A stretch of DNA of 64,000 nucleotides from an uncultured Flavobacteriaceae bacterium (GTDB lineage: Bacteria > Bacteroidota > Bacteroidia > Flavobacteriales > Flavobacteriaceae): the NCBI GenBank assembly GCA_938073895.1, contig CALJFB010000002.1, forward strand, positions 1-64,000, written 5' to 3'. The position numbers and the translations under genes were made by a program. The notes below the pieces were generated by a model. The model was given only the letters and a program-made list of their open reading frames with translations. It was not told the origin of the DNA and did no database searches. Below, in pieces: positions 24,117 through 33,032 of the stretch. The stretch's first letter is position 1. Every line of letters starts with the position of its first letter.

Positions 24117-24299
24117 ATGGCAAGAAAAGGTAACAGAGTACAGGTAATACTAGAATGTACAGAGCATAAGGAGTCAGGGAAACCAGGAACTTCTCGTTAT
24201 ATTACAACTAAAAACAAAAAGAATACGCCAGATAGAATGGAGATTAAGAAATTTAACTCTATCCTTAAACGTATGACAGTTCATAAAGAAATTAAGTAA
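24117..24299 (+). CDS. rpmG: 50S ribosomal protein bL33
   Basis: A 60-residue ribosomal protein ([18 protein letters not shown]...). Of the Cys pairs that bind zinc in some bL33 paralogues, only one Cys is present, so this is a zinc-independent (C-minus) form. It sits 26 bp after rpmB. Confidence 0.95.
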   Translation: MARKGNRVQVILECTEHKESGKPGTSRYITTKNKKNTPDRMEIKKFNSILKRMTVHKEIK

Positions 24300-24302
24300 T
24301 TC

Positions 24303-24325
24303 GTTATTGCTTACGCAGTAATAAC
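24303..24325. repeat. REP-like palindrome, diverged copy
   Basis: GTTATTGCTTACGCAGTAAT followed by AAC is a near-palindrome between rpmG and the DUF4295 gene and resembles the reverse complement of the ATTCCTGCGnAnGCAGgAAT repeat at 12761 and 25650. Confidence 0.45.
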
Positions 24326-24342
24326 CAATAAAAATATTAGTA

Positions 24343-24495
24343 ATGGCAAAGAAAACCGTAGCATCTTTACAGACATCGTCTAAAAGATTATCAAAAGCAA
24401 TTAAAATGGTGAAATCTCCTAAAACAGGAGCTTACATGTTTGTTGAATCAATCATGGCACCAGAATTAGTAAAAGATTTCTTCGCGAAGAAATAA
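24343..24495 (+). CDS. DUF4295 family protein, probable Bacteroidota-specific ribosomal protein
   Basis: A 50-residue very basic protein (MAKKTVASLQTSSKRLSKAI...) that matches DUF4295. Its constant place after rpmB and rpmG in Bacteroidota implies a ribosomal role; I recall that the Flavobacterium johnsoniae ribosome structure showed an extra 50S protein named bL38, which I believe is this family, though I cannot confirm that here. It ends the cluster, before a terminator. Confidence 0.88.
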   Translation: MAKKTVASLQTSSKRLSKAIKMVKSPKTGAYMFVESIMAPELVKDFFAKK

Positions 24496-24526
24496 TTACC
24501 TAATTTAATACACATAAGTTCTAATT

Positions 24527-24556
24527 GCTGCTTTCTTTTTAAGGAAGCAGCTTTTT
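24527..24556 (+). terminator. Terminator of the ribosomal cluster
   Basis: GCTGCTTTC and GAAGCAGC pair around a short T-rich loop and are followed by TTTTTG, about 30 bp after the DUF4295 stop codon. Confidence 0.75.
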
Positions 24557-24671
24557 GTCTTTATACATATCTAGGACTGACAATATTACCTTAACTTGTT
24601 TTTGGTCTAATACTTGCCTATTAAACATTAAGAATACACATCTATTACAGATGTTTTAAAGCGATTACATT

Positions 24672-25646
24672 ATGAGTTTTTTTAAGAAAATTTTTTCGTC
24701 AGAGAAGAAGGAAACTTTAGATAAAGGTTTAGAGAAAACAAAATCTTCTTTTTTTGGCAAATTAAGTAAAGCAGTAGCTGGAAAATCTAAAGTAGATGAC
24801 GAAGTTCTTGATAATCTTGAAGAAGTTTTAGTTTCTAGCGATGTTGGTGTAAATACAACTCTTAAGGTTATAGAACGTATTGAAGCTCGTGTATCTAAAG
24901 ATAAATACCTTGGAACAGATGAGTTAAATCAGATTCTAAGAGATGAAATTGCTGCACTTTTAAGCGAAACCAATTCTGGAGAAGCTACAGATTACAGTAT
25001 TCCAAAATTACCAAATCAACCAGATGGATCTAAAACACCTTACGTTTTAATGGTTGTTGGTGTTAATGGTGTTGGTAAAACAACCACTATTGGTAAATTA
25101 GCGTATCAATTAAAAAAGCAAGGGTTAAGTGTTGTTTTAGGAGCTGCAGATACCTTTAGAGCTGCTGCAATAGACCAATTACAAGTTTGGGCAGATCGTG
25201 TAGATGTGCCAATGGTACGACAAGATATGGGTTCTGATCCAGCAAGTGTTGCTTTTGATGCTTTACAATCTGGAGTAACTCAAAATGCAGATGTTATTAT
25301 TATTGATACCGCAGGAAGATTACATAATAAAGTTAATCTAATGAACGAATTAACTAAAGTGAAACGTGTAATGCAAAAAGTTATTGGAGATGCACCTCAC
25401 GATGTTTTATTAGTTTTAGATGGTTCTACTGGACAAAATGCTTTTGAACAAGCTAAGCAATTTACAGCAGCAACAGAAGTTACAAGTTTAGCAGTAACTA
25501 AATTAGATGGAACTGCAAAAGGTGGCGTTGTTATTGGAATAAGCGATCAATTTCAAATTCCTGTAAAATATATTGGAGTAGGAGAAGGCATAGAAGATCT
25601 ACAAGTGTTTAATAAACATGAGTTTGTAGATAGCTTTTTTAAATAA
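24672..25646 (+). CDS. ftsY: Signal recognition particle receptor FtsY
   Basis: A 324-residue SRP-receptor GTPase. It has a short N-terminal region (the acidic A domain is nearly absent), the four-helix N domain and the G domain with P-loop GVNGVGKTT (about 129-137), the insertion-box AADTFRAAA, DTAGR and TKLDGTAKGG. It targets ribosome-SRP complexes to the membrane. Monocistronic, downstream of the ribosomal cluster. Confidence 0.96.
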   Translation: MSFFKKIFSSEKKETLDKGLEKTKSSFFGKLSKAVAGKSKVDDEVLDNLEEVLVSSDVGVNTTLKVIERIEARVSKDKYLGTDELNQILRDEIAALLSETNSGEATDYSIPKLPNQPDGSKTPYVLMVVGVNGVGKTTTIGKLAYQLKKQGLSVVLGAADTFRAAAIDQLQVWADRVDVPMVRQDMGSDPASVAFDALQSGVTQNADVIIIDTAGRLHNKVNLMNELTKVKRVMQKVIGDAPHDVLLVLDGSTGQNAFEQAKQFTAATEVTSLAVTKLDGTAKGGVVIGISDQFQIPVKYIGVGEGIEDLQVFNKHEFVDSFFK

Positions 25647-25649
25647 CAA

Positions 25650-25669
25650 ATTCCTGCGAATGCAGTAAT
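25650..25669. repeat. REP-like palindrome, copy 3 (ATTCCTGCGAATGCAGTAAT)
   Basis: A 20-bp near-palindrome 4 bp after the ftsY stop codon, of the same type as the element at 12761-12780. Confidence 0.6.
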
Positions 25670-25763
25670 CTTATAAAGTAAGGTAGAATATTTTTATATT
25701 TTAACGATGACCTGTGCTGAAATAAGTCGACACAGAATCAATTTATTATGAACCGCAAGTTTA

Positions 25764-27500
25764 TTAGTTTTTTATAATTTTTTTTATAATGACTTTATTA
25801 TTGATTCCAACCATTCTTAATAAGTATATTCCGCTGGATAATTCTTCTAGATTTATTTTTTTTCCTAGTAACTTCTTGTTATAAATTAATTTGCCATTAA
25901 TAGAATAAATAAATATTTCTGCGTTTGTAAACGATTTACCTAAATTGTTAAATGAAATGATTTCTTTAAATGGATTAGGAAATAGTTTTATATCAAAATT
26001 TCCTATATATAATCTAATAGCTTCGTTATTAGTTAGATTGTCATTGTCATAAGCAATAGATTCAAGGATATAAAAACCATCATCAAAGTCGTAATTAGTC
26101 TCAAAAGGATAAGTATTATCTACAGCTATTAATTCTCCATTTATATAAAATTCTACAAATAATATGTTGCCATCGGTATCAAAAGCTTCGGTTTGAATTG
26201 ATGTATTTAAACCATTTTCTATAAAATCATTATCTGCTACAGAGGTAAAAGTAATGTTTGGTGTTTCGAGGTTTAGATTTGTAATTGTTACTGTATCACC
26301 ATTAGTAGGATTCCAGATGTTAACTCCATTAGGTACTAGGCAAGTTGTAATGTTGTTAATCTCACTTATTGTGTTTGGATCTTCTATAATTATTGTTTTT
26401 AGTTCTATTTTGGTGTTAGATACACAAAGCCATTTAAATTGATTAAATGAGCCAAAATCACGAGACCAGGTTTTGTTGTCGTTACTATTTCTAAGTGGTG
26501 CGCCCCAACAACCTTCACCAACATAAATAGTACCATTTATATCATCTCTTTCAAAACCTTCATCACAATTAATTCCAAATAAGCAGGGTTTTATAGGCCA
26601 AGTTGTTTTTACTGTATGAGAGTCGGATTCAAAAACTAGTTTAACTTTGTAATCATAAAATAATTTAGCCCAATTGTTATACTCATCATTCCCTTCAGAT
26701 TTATAGGTTACGTGAGGTTTCATAGGCTTATGGTATTGAGCAGATTTCCAAATAGAATTATCTTGTTCTAATGTGTTTTTAAGCCAAGCAGCTTGGCTTC
26801 CTCCAGCAGATATTTCAGAATTTAATGTGTAAATAGAATACAGGTTATTACCAAATGTAATTTTGTAATACGAATTAACATTAGGGATGTTAAATAATTT
26901 TGGTATACGGTTGTTATTAAATTCATGATTACCTCTTGCTGGTATTATTGGAAACATTCTGCCATCGGATGCAATAGTTAATTGCCAATCGTCAAACCAT
27001 TCTTGCCATTCAATGTCGCTGTCATCATTAGTCATATCTCCTCCAAAAAAGACAGCAGTTGGTTTAAGTTTAGAAACCATTGTATTTGCAAATTGCCTTG
27101 GTATTCTATTATTTCTGGAGTCTCCACCAGCAATAAACGACATAGTTTCGTTTGTGTTAGGAGCTGTTTTAAACCAGTATCTAGAACTTATTCCTTCAGA
27201 ATCTTTTATTAAAAAATAATAGTTTGTATTTGGTGTTAATCCATCAAGTTTAGTAAATGAATTAGTCATTCCTCTATCAATAACCTCTGTTTCTTTAGAT
27301 TTAAAAAAAGCATAATTAGACCAATTTATTCCGTAATCTATACTATCGTAATATATTTTAGTGTTAGATCCAGAAACTTGCTCCCAACCAATCATTATGG
27401 TTGTAGAAGGGTTGTCTGTAATTACAATTCTATATCTTCTTGTATTAGCATTAGCTAAAAAAAAACATAAAATAAAAAAGAATAAAAAGAATTTCTTCAT
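25764..27500 (-). CDS. Secreted metallophosphatase (purple acid phosphatase-like) with type IX sorting domain
   Basis: A 578-residue exported protein. An N-terminal signal peptide (about 1-19) precedes a fibronectin-like purple acid phosphatase N-domain (about 22-112), a calcineurin-like phosphoesterase domain (about 115-345) with GGDSRNN, GGDMTNDD, RGNHEF and a late SDSH, where GHxH is usual, an Ig-like region (about 400-495) and a C-terminal type A sorting domain (about 500-578, ending in a Lys-rich strand KVIIKKIIKN). The last domain directs export through the type IX system to the cell surface or medium. Substrate is unknown; phosphate release from organic esters is likely. Divergent from a membrane protein gene. 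Confidence 0.87.
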   Translation of the reverse strand: MKKFFLFFFILCFFLANANTRRYRIVITDNPSTTIMIGWEQVSGSNTKIYYDSIDYGINWSNYAFFKSKETEVIDRGMTNSFTKLDGLTPNTNYYFLIKDSEGISSRYWFKTAPNTNETMSFIAGGDSRNNRIPRQFANTMVSKLKPTAVFFGGDMTNDDSDIEWQEWFDDWQLTIASDGRMFPIIPARGNHEFNNNRIPKLFNIPNVNSYYKITFGNNLYSIYTLNSEISAGGSQAAWLKNTLEQDNSIWKSAQYHKPMKPHVTYKSEGNDEYNNWAKLFYDYKVKLVFESDSHTVKTTWPIKPCLFGINCDEGFERDDINGTIYVGEGCWGAPLRNSNDNKTWSRDFGSFNQFKWLCVSNTKIELKTIIIEDPNTISEINNITTCLVPNGVNIWNPTNGDTVTITNLNLETPNITFTSVADNDFIENGLNTSIQTEAFDTDGNILFVEFYINGELIAVDNTYPFETNYDFDDGFYILESIAYDNDNLTNNEAIRLYIGNFDIKLFPNPFKEIISFNNLGKSFTNAEIFIYSINGKLIYNKKLLGKKINLEELSSGIYLLRMVGINNKVIIKKIIKN

Positions 27501-27543
27501 AGTTATTTTACCTAAATTCAGTCTTCAAAACTTTAAAATTATA

Positions 27544-28383
27544 ATGAAAAATTCTTTTGTAATAAAGCTATTCAAAATTACAACTTTTTTTGTTTTTACA
27601 GGAAGAGCTTATCAATTAATTTTTTGGGATGCACCTTATAGATCCTTGCTTTGGGATCAAAAATTAATATCTCCAATATTGGAATTCTTCAATTTTGATT
27701 GGCAAAGTTATGCCATTTCTTTAGAGAATGATTTTTATATCCAATGTCTTATACAGTTGAATGGTGTGTTTTTTTTAATTTGTGCTATACTTTGTGTAAT
27801 AGTAAAATCTTCTAGTTTAAAAATAATAAAAACAAGTCTAATTTTCGGTGGTTTCTTGTTAGTTTTCTTGGCTTTATTGGAAGCAAAAAGTAAATCTTAC
27901 ATATTTACAATGTTTTTTGAGCATACCATCCAGTTTTCGTTACCATTTATAATGCTTTATTATTTAAAATATAAACAGCTTTGTAAGTTAATTACACCTT
28001 TAAAAGTCATTATTGCATTGACTTTTTTATGTCATGGATTATATGCATTAGGAACATTGTTGCCTTTGCCTGCATCTTTTGTTACTATAACAATGACTAT
28101 TTTAGGTACTACAGAAGAAACATCTATACGATTATTGTTTATTGCAGCTATTTTAGATTTTAGTATTGTAATTGGTTTGTTTATAACTAAGATTGATAAA
28201 TATATCCTACTGTATGCATTCTTTTGGGGATTAGTAACCGCATTTGCAAGAACTTGGAGCGCGCTTATACATTCGTTTTCGTTGTTAACGTTTCATCAAA
28301 CTTTTTACGAAACAGTTTTTAGATTATCTCATGGTTTAGTGCCATTAATACTCTATTATATTCTTAAACATAAAAAGCAATAG
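27544..28383 (+). CDS. Multi-pass membrane protein of unknown function
   Basis: A 279-residue integral membrane protein with about eight hydrophobic segments and no recognised domain. Features include an N-terminal GRAYQLIFWDAPYRSLLWD stretch after the first helix and a KHKKQ tail. The frame is open further upstream, but that would place its start inside the divergent phosphatase gene, so ATG at 27544 is chosen. A relation to DoxX-like or quinol-interacting proteins is possible from the aromatic FWDAPYR loop but not demonstrated. Start codons of the divergent genes are only 43 bp apart. Confidence 0.7.
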   Translation: MKNSFVIKLFKITTFFVFTGRAYQLIFWDAPYRSLLWDQKLISPILEFFNFDWQSYAISLENDFYIQCLIQLNGVFFLICAILCVIVKSSSLKIIKTSLIFGGFLLVFLALLEAKSKSYIFTMFFEHTIQFSLPFIMLYYLKYKQLCKLITPLKVIIALTFLCHGLYALGTLLPLPASFVTITMTILGTTEETSIRLLFIAAILDFSIVIGLFITKIDKYILLYAFFWGLVTAFARTWSALIHSFSLLTFHQTFYETVFRLSHGLVPLILYYILKHKKQ

Positions 28384-28402
28384 AATATTGGCAATTAAAT
28401 TA

Positions 28403-29470
28403 TTAATAAATAATATTATTAATCTTTTCCCATAAATCATTATCAAAATTAGATATGCCAAAAGTATCTGCATCTGCAGCATTTCCCATTCTAACAATAA
28501 CTAAGTCTTTACTAGGAACTATATAGATTTTTTGGTCATTTTTGCCTAATGCACAAAACATATCTGTTGGTGCGTTTGGAATTAATTCGCCATTAAATTC
28601 TAGTTGACTTTGTGGTAAATGATAGTTTTGCTTTCCATTTAGCCACCATAAGTAGCCATAAGCATTATTTATAGAGTTAGATGTGTTTGTGGCTTCATTT
28701 ATAAAAGCTTCCGATATAATTTGTATGTTCTCCCATTTTCCTTTTTTAGACATTAAAAGACCAAAACGGGCCATACTTCTGGTATTACTCCAATAGACAT
28801 TTAAATTTCCTAAACCAATCCAAGAACCAGACATTCCAATTTTATTTTTTAATTTGGTTTCAAAATAATTATCCCAAGTTTGGTTTGTAGCTTCTGTAAC
28901 TACATCTTGTAATTTTACATAAACATTGTGGTAAGCCCAACGTGTGTTTACATCTGATACATATTGTAAGTTAGTTGGTGCGTTGTTATCTCCTAAAGAA
29001 TCGTCTAAACCAGAAGTCATATTTAACAGGTTTTTGCACGTAATTAAATTTTCTTGGTTTAAAGTGGCACTTGTCCAACCAGTTCCTAAATAGTCCGAGG
29101 CTTTGTTGTTTATGTTAATAAAACCATTGTCTTGTGCAATTCCTGTAATTGCAGAGGTTAACGTTTTACCAGCGCTTGCCCAATACCAAGCAGTTGTTTG
29201 CGTATGATTATTTAGGTAATATTCTACCACTATTTTTCCTTTATGTAGAATTATGAAGCTTTTAGAATTCTTTTCATCTAAAAAAGTATATAAATCACTT
29301 AAATTAGAGGTGTTCCAATTTATGCTTTCGGGCGATTTAGTTTCCCAATCGTTAGAAGAAATAGGCGGAAAGTAGGTTGCTTCTTCGGTTGTTGTAATGG
29401 GATTACTTTCGTCTTCAGAAGAACAATTAGTTAGAAATATGACTAAAAATATGACTAAAACATATTTCAT
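28403..29470 (-). CDS. Serine hydrolase lipoprotein (class C beta-lactamase fold)
   Basis: A 355-residue lipoprotein with lipobox LTNC (C16). The beta-lactamase/penicillin-binding fold motifs are SxxK in WASAGKT (about 94-100) and YxN in WAYHNVY (about 182-188); the third motif is less clear. Such proteins are esterases, D-aminopeptidases or penicillin-binding-like enzymes rather than true beta-lactamases. It lies in the periplasm or on the outer membrane. The gene is alone, with its stop 20 bp from the stop of the convergent membrane protein gene. Confidence 0.87.
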   Translation of the reverse strand: MKYVLVIFLVIFLTNCSSEDESNPITTTEEATYFPPISSNDWETKSPESINWNTSNLSDLYTFLDEKNSKSFIILHKGKIVVEYYLNNHTQTTAWYWASAGKTLTSAITGIAQDNGFININNKASDYLGTGWTSATLNQENLITCKNLLNMTSGLDDSLGDNNAPTNLQYVSDVNTRWAYHNVYVKLQDVVTEATNQTWDNYFETKLKNKIGMSGSWIGLGNLNVYWSNTRSMARFGLLMSKKGKWENIQIISEAFINEATNTSNSINNAYGYLWWLNGKQNYHLPQSQLEFNGELIPNAPTDMFCALGKNDQKIYIVPSKDLVIVRMGNAADADTFGISNFDNDLWEKINNIIY

Positions 29471-29549
29471 AAGGCTAAAGCTTTTTAATTAAGATTAAGT
29501 AATAAAGATAAAGTTTAATTTTTAAAATTAACAATCGTAAATCATTACG

Positions 29550-29557
29550 TATCTTTG
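29550..29557 (+). promoter_or_regulatory. Minus-7 box of the rimO promoter
   Basis: TATCTTTG is a perfect TAnnTTTG, 17 bp before the start codon of rimO. Confidence 0.65.
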
Positions 29558-29574
29558 CAGTCCAAATTAAGTAT

Positions 29575-30879
29575 ATGAGAACTAAAACACTAAAGAAAAA
29601 TAAGATTAACGTAATTACATTAGGTTGCAGTAAAAACGTTTATGATAGTGAAGTGTTAATGGGACAACTAAAAGCTAATGGCAAAGAAGTTGTTCATGAA
29701 GAAGAAGGAAATATTGTGGTTATTAACACTTGTGGTTTTATTAATAATGCCAAAGAAGAAAGTGTAAATACCATTTTGGATTATATGCAAAAAAAGGAAG
29801 ATGGAGACGTAGATAAAGTCTTTGTTACCGGATGTTTAAGCGAAAGATACAAGCCGGATTTACAAAAGGAAATTCCTAATGTAGATCAATATTTTGGAAC
29901 AACAGAATTACCTGGATTATTAAAAGCGCTTGGTGCAGATTATAAACACGAATTAATAGGCGAACGTTTAACTACAACACCAAAAAATTACGCCTATTTA
30001 AAAATTGCCGAAGGTTGCGATAGACCTTGTAGTTTTTGCGCCATTCCAATAATGCGTGGAAAACATAAAAGTACACCAATAGAAAATCTAGTTATAGAAG
30101 CAGAGAAATTAGCAGCTAATGGTGTAAAAGAATTAATACTAATTGCACAAGATTTAACGTATTACGGTTTAGATATTTATAAAAAACGTAATCTAGCAGA
30201 ACTTTTAGAAAATTTAGTAAAAGTAGAAGGCATAGAATGGATAAGATTACATTATGCATTTCCTACAGGTTTTCCAATGGATGTTTTAGATCTTATGAAT
30301 AAAGAACCTAAAATATGTAACTATTTAGATATTCCATTACAGCATATTTCCGATAAGATTCTTAAAAGTATGCGTCGTGGAACAACACAAGCTAAAACCA
30401 CTAAACTATTACAAGATTTTAGAGCAGCTGTTCCAGGAATGACAATTAGAACAACGCTTATTGTTGGATATCCAGGAGAAACAGAAGAAGATTACCAAAC
30501 CCTAAAACAATGGGTTAAAGATATGCGTTTTGAACGTTTGGGCTGTTTTACTTATTCTCATGAAGAAAATACACATGCTTATAATTTAGAAGATGATGTA
30601 CCTCAAGACATAAAGCAGCAACGTGCTAACGAGATTATGGAAATTCAGTCTCAGATTTCTTGGGAATTAAATCAAGAAAAAATTGGTGAAGAATTTAAAG
30701 TTGTTATCGATAGAAAAGAAGGAAACTATTTTGTAGGTAGAACCGAATTTGATAGTCCAGATGTTGATAACGAAGTCTTAATTGATGCAACAGAAACCTA
30801 CCTTAAAACAGGCGATTATTATAACGTAAAGGTTACTGAAGCCGAAGATTTCGATTTATACGCAGAAGTTGTAAAGTAG
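29575..30879 (+). CDS. rimO: Ribosomal protein uS12 methylthiotransferase RimO
   Basis: A 434-residue radical-SAM enzyme that adds a methylthio group to an Asp of ribosomal protein uS12. It has the N-terminal UPF0004 domain with its three Cys (GCSKNVYDSE, NTCGF, TGCLSERY), the radical-SAM cluster motif CDRPCSFC (about 149-156) and a C-terminal TRAM domain (about 365-432). Length and motif wording (IPLQHISD, MRRGTT) are of the RimO rather than MiaB type. Monocistronic with its own terminator. Confidence 0.96.
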   Translation: MRTKTLKKNKINVITLGCSKNVYDSEVLMGQLKANGKEVVHEEEGNIVVINTCGFINNAKEESVNTILDYMQKKEDGDVDKVFVTGCLSERYKPDLQKEIPNVDQYFGTTELPGLLKALGADYKHELIGERLTTTPKNYAYLKIAEGCDRPCSFCAIPIMRGKHKSTPIENLVIEAEKLAANGVKELILIAQDLTYYGLDIYKKRNLAELLENLVKVEGIEWIRLHYAFPTGFPMDVLDLMNKEPKICNYLDIPLQHISDKILKSMRRGTTQAKTTKLLQDFRAAVPGMTIRTTLIVGYPGETEEDYQTLKQWVKDMRFERLGCFTYSHEENTHAYNLEDDVPQDIKQQRANEIMEIQSQISWELNQEKIGEEFKVVIDRKEGNYFVGRTEFDSPDVDNEVLIDATETYLKTGDYYNVKVTEAEDFDLYAEVVK

Positions 30880-30901
30880 ACCAAAGTTTACATTAATATA
30901 T

Positions 30902-30940
30902 AAAAAAGGCCAAAATGAATTTCATTTTGGCCTTTTTTTT
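30902..30940 (+). terminator. Terminator of rimO
   Basis: AAAAAAGGCCAAAATGAA pairs with TTCATTTTGGCCTTTTTT and is extended by a T-run, about 22 bp after the stop codon. Confidence 0.88.
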
Positions 30941-31134
30941 GCTTTAAGTAATTAGATTTCAACAATTTAGAATATAAAAACAAGTTGTCTTAGGTAATTA
31001 AATATATAATAAAAGTAACGTTTTATCTGTATTTGTATTATCTAGTTTAAAGGTAGCGTTTAATTATTTTAACAAAAAATTAGAATATTAAATGTTAAAA
31101 TTCAATGTTTGGCAACTATATTTATATAAAAAAT

Positions 31135-31926
31135 ATGAAAAAAGGTATCCTATTATTAGCTGTATTCTGTGTTAGTTTTTTTGCTCTATCCCAAAATATA
31201 GAACGTGAAATTGTTAATGGTGAAATTATTATAGAAGGCAACGATATTGATGGTGTTACAATATTTAATTCTACATCTAAAATTGGAGCAATAACAAATT
31301 CTAAAGGCGAATTTAAAATTCCTGTAGCTTTAAACGATGTTTTAGAAGTTAGAGCTTTACAGTATCAAAATTTTGATGTTGTAATAAACAGTTCTATTGT
31401 AGAATCTAAAAATATCCGACTTTTTTTAATAGATGAAATCAATAAATTAGAAGAAGTTTTAATTACAAATAAAAAACTAACAGGAAATATTAAAAAAGAT
31501 ATTAAAAAAGTAAATAGATTTAAGCCCAAATTAAACACTATCTATTTTGGAATACAAAAGAAAAGTAGCAATGCTGCTAATACTAAAATAAGCGATATTG
31601 AAAACATTGCAGTTAGACCAGAATCTATGGTAAATGGCTTAAATGTTATAAATGTTGTAGATCAACTATTAATTCCTCTTTTTAGATCAGAAGTAAAAGA
31701 TAAAAAAGCTGTTGGAGTTCCAGATGTGCCAGTAAATTCTATAAAATATTATTTAGGTTCTAATTTTTTAAGTGAAAACTTTAATATTCCAGATTATAGA
31801 GTCGAAGAGTTTATTAGATATGTAGAAGATGAGACTTTTGATTATGATTTGTTAAACTATGGTCACGAAATGGAATTTTTAGAGGTTTTAAATAGAAAAA
31901 GCAAACAGTTTTTAAGTAAAAAATAA
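31135..31926 (+). CDS. Secreted protein with carboxypeptidase-D-regulatory-like domain
   Basis: A 263-residue exported protein: signal peptide about 1-19 (ending FALSQ), then a CarboxypepD_reg-like beta-sandwich (about 28-105) with GVTIFNSTSKIGAITNSKGEF, then a charged alpha/beta region of unknown function to the end. The upstream in-frame ATG at 31105 would add ten residues before the signal peptide, so 31135 is preferred. Such proteins in Bacteroidota resemble the plug-proximal N-terminal domain of TonB-dependent receptors but lack a barrel. The role is unknown. Confidence 0.8.
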   Translation: MKKGILLLAVFCVSFFALSQNIEREIVNGEIIIEGNDIDGVTIFNSTSKIGAITNSKGEFKIPVALNDVLEVRALQYQNFDVVINSSIVESKNIRLFLIDEINKLEEVLITNKKLTGNIKKDIKKVNRFKPKLNTIYFGIQKKSSNAANTKISDIENIAVRPESMVNGLNVINVVDQLLIPLFRSEVKDKKAVGVPDVPVNSIKYYLGSNFLSENFNIPDYRVEEFIRYVEDETFDYDLLNYGHEMEFLEVLNRKSKQFLSKK

Positions 31927-31967
31927 TATCTTAAACTAAATAACTTTTAATGTTAATTGGTTTATTA

Positions 31968-32008
31968 AACTAAAAACGTCAAAATATATATTTTGGCGTT
32001 TCTAGTTT
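31968..32008. terminator. Terminator between convergent genes
   Basis: AACTAAAAACGTCAAAAT pairs with ATTTTGGCGTTTCTAGTT with two mismatches. It lies downstream of the plus-strand CarboxypepD_reg-like gene and close to the end of the convergent methyltransferase gene. Confidence 0.65.
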
Positions 32009-32079
32009 ATAATTAGGTTTACAAACATTACTAAATTTAGTACAGACTAATCTTTGTGCAAAAGGTGTTTTAATATTTT

Positions 32080-32940
32080 TTAATTTTTCTTTTTAAAAAC
32101 CACAATGTCTTGATATTCTTTTTTGCTAAAGTCTCTTAATTTATCATTCCAAAAACCATCAATTATTTTTACAAGTTCAAGGTTTTCCTGGCTAAGCATT
32201 TTTAATAATTTATCTTTGTGTATTGCAATATTTCCAGATTTAACTTTACTATTCATTAGTCTAAATCCGTTGTGTTTAACAGGGAAATTAAATCCATTCC
32301 TATTGGCTATGTAATCTTCATTTTTATCATTATATAAAAAAAATGTAGAAAATGCCAGTCCATCATTTTTTAGAACTCTATTAATTTCTTTAAAATAATT
32401 CTGTATCTCTTCTATTTGCATATGTGTAAATACAGAAAAAGAAAATATTTTATCAAACGTGTTATCTTTATAAGGAAAAACAAAGCTTTCGGCTTTTAAG
32501 CTGGAATTATTATATAAATCATTAAAAAGCGGAACATAAGTAAAATAAAAATTAGTAAAATCTTTAGCTATTTTGGAGTTGCACCAATCTATTCCTTGTT
32601 TAACAACATCAAATCCGTTGTAAGTAGCGCTAGCATTTAAATAGTATGATAGTGCAATTGCCGTTCTGCCAATACCACTTCCAATATCTAAAACAGAGTC
32701 GTTTTTTTGTAAATTAATTTCGGTTTTTAGTAATTCTAATTGATGATTTCCTTGCTTAATATAATGGTTAGAATTTGCAGGAGTTCCAGTATATATGTAA
32801 CCTCTTGGTGGAACATATTTGTGTCTTTTTCCTGTTATTTTATCAGAAAAATCTAGAGGTAAAAAATAGAGCTTACGTATAAAAAAACGCTGCTTAGAAG
32901 ATAGTGAATACCATAAATTTCTAAAATGCTTTTTTTTCAT
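32080..32940 (-). CDS. Class I SAM-dependent methyltransferase
   Basis: A 286-residue protein with a Rossmann methyltransferase domain (about 75-200): motif I VLDIGSGIGRTAIAL (about 79-93), a post-I acidic loop and the helix-strand FSFSVFTHMQIEEI typical of small-molecule methyltransferases. The first 70 residues are basic and aromatic (FIRKLYFLPLDFSDK) and may mediate membrane or glycan contact. Substrate unknown. Transcribed alone, ahead of the cdaA-folP pair in the same direction. Confidence 0.85.
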   Translation of the reverse strand: MKKKHFRNLWYSLSSKQRFFIRKLYFLPLDFSDKITGKRHKYVPPRGYIYTGTPANSNHYIKQGNHQLELLKTEINLQKNDSVLDIGSGIGRTAIALSYYLNASATYNGFDVVKQGIDWCNSKIAKDFTNFYFTYVPLFNDLYNNSSLKAESFVFPYKDNTFDKIFSFSVFTHMQIEEIQNYFKEINRVLKNDGLAFSTFFLYNDKNEDYIANRNGFNFPVKHNGFRLMNSKVKSGNIAIHKDKLLKMLSQENLELVKIIDGFWNDKLRDFSKKEYQDIVVFKKKN

Positions 32941-33032
32941 AAGTTTTGCTAATTGTTGGTTTTGTTATATGGTAGTACTAAAATACATTTATTTTATAGC
33001 TAAATAAGCTATGTGTAAAAAAACGTGTAGAT

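Noticed and set aside
27361-27543. 61-codon N-terminal extension of the membrane protein gene
   Set aside because: It would lie inside the divergent phosphatase gene and its start region; the hydrophobic stretch comes from the antisense of that gene's signal peptide.
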